DNA of 64,000 nt, from positions 61,132,266-61,196,265 of the forward strand of contig OY288253.1 of assembly GCA_958450325.1 (NCBI GenBank). The letters are read 5' to 3'. The position numbers and the translations under genes were made by a program. A model generated the notes under the pieces. It saw nothing but the letters and a program-made list of their open reading frames with translations, searched no databases and was not told where the DNA came from. Below, one piece after another: positions 57,831-64,000 of the stretch; within the stretch, counting starts at the first letter, position 1; each line of letters opens with the position of its first letter. Source of the DNA: Agrostemma githago. Its lineage: Eukaryota > Streptophyta > Magnoliopsida > Caryophyllales > Caryophyllaceae.

Positions 57831-58680
57831 GCTAATGATCATCATCATCATCATCACCAAAATCATCATCCTCCATATCATCATCTGCAACAGTCCCGGA
57901 ACCAGACGCACCACTCGTATACCAACCACCCTCCCGATACTCACTGGCGGCTCCAAAACCAGGGCCCGTTGGGGCACTGAAATAGTCAGTGTGAAGATGG
58001 AAGCCGCCATGAATCGAAGGGTCAGTATAACCACCCATGGGCCACGAAAAGTATGAGGGGGGTAAGGGCCCTGTGGTGGCACAGCAACACGCCTAGCATA
58101 GTCATCATAAACGGGATACATCCCAAGACACTGATCAGCATATAACCTGTCTAGGCGAGCGTGAGTAGCAGCGGTGTCGGCACGAGTCTCGTGCGAAAAG
58201 TATCAAAGTCAGAACGGGACGAACCGACACTCAACTTCATGCGCTCCATCCATGCAATCAGATCGGGATGAAGGGGAGTATACTGGGGTGGTGAAGGGGG
58301 CTGCTCAAAAGTAGTAGTGGTGGTGGGCTCGGGAGCAGGCTGAGATGGACCGGGCTCAGAGGTGGGCTGGGAGGTACTAGGCTCGCTCGTGAGACGACGA
58401 GTATAGGTAAAAACATGCGAGGAAGGTAGAGAGCTGGGGGCAACAACGGGTAATAAATAATTAGGTTGATCAGCCTCAAGTGACAGAACTGACCCGGCTT
58501 GCAAAATGATAGTCGCCTGCTCATGAATAAGCCAAGCCCAACTATTCGGATGACTAGAAGAAATCCAGTTAAGAGAAGCCAAATATCGAAGGTTAAGAGA
58601 AATCCAATCGATTTTGTCATCCATCAATTCCATCATTAGCTCCCTTTTTGTGTTGTACAATGTCCTGTAATGGCAAAAAA
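57831..58680 (-). pseudogene. Element C ORF3, truncated at its 5' side
   Basis: The minus-strand frame (58720-58151) holds MDDKIDWISLNLRYLASLNW and a Pro/Ser/Thr-rich stretch (SEPSTSQPTSEPGPSQPAPE). A shifted frame then ends at 57832 in a run of Asp (DDDMEDDDFGDDDDDD). Pro-rich then acidic order matches ORF3 of element A. The N-terminal half is missing where foreign DNA (58700-61003) begins. Confidence 0.6.
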
Positions 58681-58763
58681 AATATAATAAGGAAACTGAA
58701 TAGACCATATAATGAACCATAAATAGGTAGAAAATATAAATGCATATTAGGGAAATAAATTAC

Positions 58764-58852
58764 CTCAGGATCAGCAATGATGTGCAAGATTGTCTTTGCC
58801 ATATTTGCACTCTCATCTGATGTTCCCCCACTACTCATTACATTCAAAATTT
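58764..58852 (-). pseudogene. Exon-like fragment, unidentified
   Basis: Minus-strand ATG frame MSSGGTSDESANMAKTIL...ADPE followed by a GTAATT donor, and a matching acceptor TTACAG at ~58666. Source gene not recognised. Confidence 0.35.
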
Positions 58853-59103
58853 TTTTAGTAGCGAATTAGTCTCAGCATACTATTCAATACATTATTAACA
58901 AATAATTCATTCTAAACAAAAATTATACAAACTAATGACAGAAATTCAAATAATTAAAACATGTACATGCTACAGGCATAGACCACACATTCAAACATTT
59001 TGTCGCACAAAAAACAAAGCATCACCATCATCCAATGATAACTCAACGTAGGAATCATGAATTAAATTCATGAAAAAAGGCTGAAGGCGGACAGTATGTA
59101 TAC

Positions 59104-59514
59104 CTTCTTTCCAAGTCTCACAAGTCTTAGAGCGACTTTAGCAGCAGTATTGGTGGCTGCAATAACATCTGCCTTTCTTCCAGTGACTGGACCATCTTGG
59201 ATTACATGAGTATGTGCCACAGTAGCGATAAAACCATCAATATGACAAGCCATATCCCTAAATTCAAGCAAACAATCATGCCTCATTAATGAAGATCCTA
59301 AACTCTTAAAACAACACTACTAATTAAACAATGATGATGCTGATGCGACAAGGACTAACTTATCAACTCACACTTTAACAACATCACCTTCTTCAAGTAC
59401 CACATCATCACTAGGAAGCGGTGAATGATGACAAACAACACTGTTAACTGATAATGCAGGTAGGAAACGCAACACCTCTCTCGATCTTCTTCTTCACATT
59501 CTTATACATGTTAC
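59104..59514 (-). pseudogene. EBP1: Fragment of an EBP1/PA2G4-like gene
   Basis: Two exon-like blocks lie on the minus strand. Block 59371-59514 gives NMYKNVKKKIERGVAFPTCI, then, after a 1-bp insertion that shifts the frame, the SPLPSDDVVLEEGDVVK segment. Block 59104-59257 gives DMACHIDGFIATVAHTHVIQ, GRKADVIAA and ALRLVRLGKK. These match the N-terminal third of ErbB3-binding-protein-1-like proteins, which in plants regulate growth and ribosome biogenesis and resemble methionine aminopeptidase in fold. The rest is absent and the frame is broken, so this is a captured or degraded copy. Confidence 0.8.
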
Positions 59515-59647
59515 CTGTTTGCCTACACATTATTAAACAGGTCATCAAAAGAAATACGATGACTCATGCTGTGTAGTACAAGGGACAAAGAAGGATCGTC
59601 TGTAACTACAACCTAATATACACAAAGATGTTTTTCAAGCATACATT

Positions 59648-60265
59648 ACCACAACCATTCACATACCAATGTCCAGAAATGAAGGACAGACATCATTACA
59701 TCATTAGAAGCTCAATGAAATGACAAACTAATACTAAAAGTAAACCAACAATCATATGAATCTACATTGAAATCAAGCATATAATACCACAGCATTCACA
59801 AACCATTGTCCGAAAATGAAGGACAAATTGCATCACAGCATTGAAAGCTCACCGAAATCGCAAACAAGAACAAAAACTAAATCGACAATCATTTGAATCT
59901 ACATTAAAATCAATCACATTACCACAACATTCACGAATCATTGTCCATAAATGAAGGACAAATTGCATTATTGGCTTACAGCATTAAAAGCTCGATGAAT
60001 CACAAACAAAAACTAAACCGATACGAATTGAGATTGAAATCAATCACATATTCATATATTACCACGGCATCCACAGACCATGATCCAAAAATGAAGAACA
60101 AATTGTATTACAGCATCAAAAGCTCAATGAAATCACAAACTAAACTAAATCAAAGCTTTTATAACCATAGCATTCACAAAACATTGTCCAAAAACGAAGA
60201 ACAGATTGCAATACAGAATCAAAAGCTCAATACGAAATCAGACATAATCAATTAATACGAAATCA
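59648..60265. repeat. Five tandem ~100-140-bp repeats
   Basis: Units begin ACCACAACATTCACnAACCA at 59648, 59786, 59921, 60061 and 60164. They share TTGTCC, AAATGAAGGACAAATTG and AAAAGCTCAATGAAATCACAAAC. A run of short AATACGAAATCAGACATAATC repeats follows to ~60350. Confidence 0.85.
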
Positions 60266-60774
60266 GACATAATCGATTAATACAAAATCAAACATAACGA
60301 TCAATTAATCGATTAATACGAAATCAGACATAATCGATCAATTAATCAGACATAATGAAATCACGCTATACGAAATCAATAGTTTGATTAATACGAAATA
60401 ACGAAAGCATGCTATATGAAATCACGTTATATGAAATTAAAAACGTGTCTGAAATTAATAATCGGAAGTAGCGATGATGAATAATCGTGAAATCAATAGC
60501 ATAGTACTAACGCGAATTCGAGAGCGAGCAGAACGATGATGATGCGAAATCAGGAGGATAAAGGTGATGAAATTCGAAGATTTAGGAAAGAATCGATACA
60601 ATTGTGATTGACGAGCAGCAGTATTCTTAAATTAAGAGGATTGATTAGGGTGAAATTTGAGGATTTCCAAATTAGAGTGAGGTGGAGGGCGGTAATTTGG
60701 TTTTTTGATAAGGTGGTAATAGAAAATTTTCAGTCACCGCTCAAAGTTTGGAGGTTTTGATTAATTTAATTTAC

Positions 60775-60935
60775 GAATTACAAATTATAATAAAAATATA
60801 ACTTACGAATTACGAATTATAATAAAAATATAACTTACGAATTACGAATTATAATAAAAATATAACTCTCGACACATTAAAGGGTAGACAAGAAATCTCG
60901 ACACATTAAAGGGTCGGCAAGAAAATTTTGATAAG
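60775..60935. repeat. CACTA subterminal direct repeats
   Basis: Three 37-bp copies of TTACGAATTA...AATAAAAATATAAC, then two copies of CTCGACACATTAAAGGGT. Confidence 0.85.
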
Positions 60936-61015
60936 GAAAAGGGTAGACACTTATAAAAGTGTCCAGCTTAAAGCGTCGAGAAACTAATGATTTTGTAGTA
61001 GTGAGAGAAGATGTT

Positions 61016-61032
61016 GGGGGGGGGGGGGGGGG
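61016..61032 (-). repeat. Poly-G/poly-C run of 17
   Basis: G17AG5 on the + strand, i.e. C-rich in the ORF3 leader of element C on the minus strand. Confidence 0.9.
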
Positions 61033-61085
61033 AGGGGGCGAATGAATGAGGATTTGACGAGAAAAAAGAGGTTTGGGGGTCTGAT

Positions 61086-61312
61086 GTGCGGCCCGACCGG
61101 TCTGGACGGGAAGGCCTGCTAGCCGGCCTGACGAACTTCCCTCTTGATTTCAATTTTTTTTATCAAAATAAGACCTATCACAGCCGGCCGGTAGGCACAG
61201 GCCCCCGGCTAGCCGGCCTGACTCTCTTTTTCCTTATTTTCGATTTATTTAATGTTAATCTCCCCTCTCACAACGACCCGGCAGGTACCGGCCCCCGGCT
61301 GGCCGACCTGAC
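61086..61312. promoter_or_regulatory. Spacer palindrome cluster of element C
   Basis: Three units of about 45 bp at ~80-90-bp spacing (61086-61133, 61180-61222, 61268-61312) contain GGCCTGCTAGCCGGCC, GCCCCCGGCTAGCCGGCC and GCCCCCGGCTGGCCGACC. They share the motif family of the element C LTR and lie between pol and the ORF3 leader. Confidence 0.82.
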
Positions 61313-61369
61313 TGCCTAATTCCCTTTTTTTTTCGAGATTTTGCCCAACTTTTTCTCCAATTTTCTTTG

Positions 61370-61503
61370 TGCCTCGGCCCCTGAAGTCAATAGGGGGCCT
61401 AGGGGCAGGCTAAGGTGCACAAATCTCTATACTAGAACTCGAATTTACTTGTGCCTTGGCCCCTAGAATCGATAGGCCCCCTAGGCCTAGGCTGAGGTGA
61501 CCT
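61370..61503. repeat. Two direct repeats of a GGCCCC/GGGGCC fold-back unit
   Basis: 61370-61422 and 61451-61503 share GTGCCT(C/T)GGCCCCTnnAnTCnATAGG, CCTAGG and AGGCT(A/G)AGGTG. Each can form a hairpin between the pyrimidine-rich and purine-rich arms. Confidence 0.7.
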
Positions 61504-61745
61504 GCTATACAATCAAGAGCACAGTGAATTTTTTTCTTCTCCTTTTTTTTCCTAATATCCTCAATTCGAGTTATTTTCGATGATTCTGCGCATCTCCAAA
61601 AACATTAGTCCCTCCTCTCATCCTCACTAAGACAACTACTTGAAAAATAAAAATAAAACGAGAATGAGGAAAATTATTCACATACCCGGGCTGCCTCCCG
61701 GTAGCGCTGGTTTAGAGTCTCGCACGACTTGATGAGCAAAAGTTT

Positions 61746-64000
61746 TTAGTGGGATGAGGGAACGGGATGAAGTTGTATAACTTCAATCGCTCCAACTTGA
61801 GCACCTTCATGATATAGTTTTAATCGTTGACCGTTCACCTTGAAACGTTCACCCGAATCACTCTCGACTTCAATCGAGCCAAACCTACCAACATGGGTGA
61901 TGGAAAAAGGTCCGGACCAACGAGATTTTAACTTTCCGGGAAACAACCGGAGTCTAGAATTGAACAATAATACCTTATCCCCTACGTTAAACTCACGGTG
62001 AAGGATATGCTTGTCATGCCACCGCTTGGTGCGCTCCTTATAAACCCGAGCACTATCATAGGCACCAAGATGGAATTCCTCTAACTCATTCAATTGCATG
62101 AGTATCTTCTCCCCACTCAAATGCGGATCCAAGTTAAGCTCCTTGATCACCCACCAAGCCTTGTACTCAAGCTCGACAGGTAAATGGCATGACTTGCCAT
62201 AAACCAATCGGTAAGGTGAAGTACCAATAGGCGTTTTAAAGGCGGTGCGATAAGCCCATAATGTATCATCTAGCTTAGAGCTCCAGTCCTTTCGAGCTTT
62301 TGACACGACCTTCTGGAGAATAGACTTGATTTCCCTATTGGACACCTCAACTTTCCCACTCGTTTGAGGGTGGTAGGCAAGACCAGTACGGTGAGAGACA
62401 CCGTACTTAGCAAGTAAAGCATCAAGCCGCTTATCATGAAAATGGCTTCCACCATCGCTAATAATCGCCCTTGGAACACCAAAGCGGGGGAAAATGATCT
62501 TTTTAAACAGAGATATTACCGTTCTAGCATCATTAGCAGGAGATGCTACCGCCGCCACCCACTTGGAGACATAATCAAGCGCAACCAAAATATATCGGTT
62601 GCCCTTGGATGATGGGAACGAGTCTTGATAATCTATACCCCAGACATTGAAAATTTCTACCTCGAGGATCCCATTTTGAGGCATCTCATGCCTCCTAGAA
62701 ATATTACTGGTCCTTTGACATGCGTCGCAAGACATAATAAAGGCTTGGGCATCTCGAAACAAGGTTGGCCAATAAAAACCTGACTGGAGGACCTTAGCCG
62801 TGGTTCGGCTCGGTCTATGATGGCCACCATAAGGTGATGAATGATAACTCTCTAAAATTCCTCGAACTTCCCATTGAGGGACACATCGACGGAAAATACC
62901 ATCAGCACACTCCTTAAATAAATAAGGACCATCCCAGAAAAATTGTCGAACATCATGTAGAAATTTTTTCTTTTGCTGATAAGAAAGGTCATAAGGTAAT
63001 ACCTCGCCAACTAAATAATTAGCATAATCCGCATACCAAGGTCCTTCGCTTTCACCGGTAGTTAAGGCCATGAGAGAATCATCGGGAAAAGAGTCATCTA
63101 TGGGGATGACAACTCCTTCCTCTTCAACTCTAAGCCTCGATAAATGGTCCACAATGGCATTTTCCGCTCCCTTCTTATCCCGGATTTATAAATCAAACTC
63201 TTGGAGTAGTAAGATCCATCGAAGTAGTCGGGGCTTCGCTTCTTTCTTGGCAAGGAGGTACTTCAGAGCCGCATGATCGGTGAAAACAATGACTTCCGAT
63301 CCAACCAAGTAGGTTATGAATTTTTCCAAAGCATACACTATAGCTAGCAATTCCTTCTCGGTGGTTGCATAGTTAACTTGAGCATTATCAAGTGTTTTGC
63401 TAGCGTAGTATATAGCATGCAAGACTTTGTCCTTCCTTTGGCCCAAAACTGCTCCCACAGCATAATCACTCGCGTCACACATTATCTCGAATGGCAAATT
63501 CCAATCCGGTGACTGAATAATCGGAGCAGAAATGAGAGCCTGCTTAATCCTGTTAAAAGTTTCCACACACTCATCAGTAAAGTCGAAAGGGGCATCCTTT
63601 AGGAGCAATTGTGTAAGTTGCTTAGCAATTTTGGAAAAGTCCTTGATAAAGCGGCGATAAAATCCCGCATGACCAAGGAAACTTCTCACTCCCTTCACAT
63701 TAACCGGCAAGGGCAATTGCTCAATCACTTGCACCTTTGCTTTATCCACCTGGATGCCCTTTTCGGAGACCACATGGCCCAAAACTACACCCTCAGTGAC
63801 CATAAAATGGCACTTTTCCCAATTCAAGACCAAACTGACCTTGACACATCGGTTTAAAATGGTATACAAGTTAGCTAAACAAGCTAAAAAACTCATACCA
63901 TACACACTAAAGTCGTCCATAAACACTTCCATAATGGACTCGATGTAGTCGGAAAAGATGCTCATCATGCATCTTTGAAAAGTGGCGGGTGCGTTACATA
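61746..64000 (-). CDS. Element C pol: RT (partial), RNase H and integrase
   Basis: The frame enters at the window edge in the RT palm (CNAPATFQRCMM). It has FMDDFSVYG (catalytic DD), the thumb, RNase H (MCDASDYAVGAVLGQR, TDHAALKYLLAKKE), one in-frame TAA at 63186-63188, and then integrase. The integrase shows the HHCC finger (CDACQRTSNISRRHEMP), the catalytic core (WGIDYQDSFPSS, DGGSHFHDKR, YHPQTSGKVEVSNREIK) and a C-terminal LKSRWSGPF block. The stop is at 61746. One nonsense codon in ~2.25 kb marks a much better preserved copy than A. Confidence 0.88.

Larger units (their letters stand above)
58700..61003 (-). mobile_element. CACTA (En/Spm) element end with captured host sequence
   Basis: The right terminus on the minus strand is CACTACTACAAAATCATTAG at 61003, a typical CACTA end. 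Behind it are subterminal direct repeats (60900-60960 and 60780-60880), then tandem units at 59648-60240, then gene-like exons. The other terminus and the 3-bp duplication were not found, so the left limit near 58700 is only where retroelement ORF3 sequence resumes. Confidence 0.6.

Noticed and set aside
58829..58850. CACTACTCATTA as the left end of the CACTA element
   Set aside because: Only seven bases match the right end, the flanking trinucleotides differ (CCC against AGA), and it overlaps a coding-like ATG frame.
11765..61312. Palindrome arrays read as CRISPR-like arrays
   Set aside because: Spacing is irregular, there are no unique spacers of constant length and no cas genes, and this is a plant nuclear genome. 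The arrays are element-specific regulatory-type repeats.

Overview
The window is plant nuclear DNA. Two intron-rich host genes with plant-specific family membership are separated and invaded by large, nested Athila-type Ty3/gypsy retrotransposons, MITEs, Helitron-like ends, LINE remnants and a CACTA end. The short word TACTCCGTA recurs in the AT-rich parts, as I recall it does in Caryophyllales genomes (beet, spinach, quinoa), but that placement is only an impression.

Layout. (1) 1-10102, + strand: the 3' part of FTSH12, a chloroplast AAA-ATPase/zinc metalloprotease, in ten visible exons. Its introns hold a Pack-MULE-like element, two RTE-type LINE remnants, an hAT-like element, a Stowaway MITE and a tandem duplication. 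(2) 11285-37425: a Russian-doll nest. A MULE-like element with ~105-bp inverted repeats was split by Athila-type element A (11560-37309, TSD GTAAC). A was split in its integrase by minus-strand element B (18179-31390). B was split by a solo LTR of its own family (22647-24423, TSD GGTAG). (3) 37426-44999: AT-rich DNA with two Helitron-type 3' ends, about 20 diverged tandem units, a MITE nested in a TA-microsatellite MITE, and SINE-like heads. (4) 45018-53062, - strand: a complete nine-coding-exon PB1-domain Raf-like MAPKKK (1165 aa). (5) 54001-64000: minus-strand Athila-type element C running off the right edge. Its LTR carries a 699-bp foreign solo LTR, and its ORF3 leader carries a CACTA terminus with an EBP1 gene fragment.

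How the parts relate. A, B and C share one plan: LTR, a PBS complementary to tRNA-Asp (seen in A and B), gag-pro(-pol), a spacer, a separate ORF3 (env-like / ATHILA ORF-1-like), a polypurine tract and the second LTR. A is heavily broken by stops and frameshifts. B has a long gag-pro frame but no reverse transcriptase, RNase H or integrase. C shows one in-frame stop in the visible 2.25 kb of pol.

The most interesting signal is a set of short CG-containing palindromes in clusters. Each element has its own motif: A uses GTCGRCCGAC flanked by ATAGT/ACTAT, B uses GGGYGAAATTTCRCCC, and C uses GCCGGCCGGC-like words. Despite unrelated sequences the clusters sit in the same two places: in U3, upstream of the TATA box where one is visible, and in the pol-ORF3 spacer upstream of a pyrimidine-rich ORF3 leader. 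A fourth, unrelated palindrome cluster lies at 10710-10895. This looks like a fast-evolving, element-specific cis-regulatory system, perhaps read by an element-encoded protein; that last step is inference.
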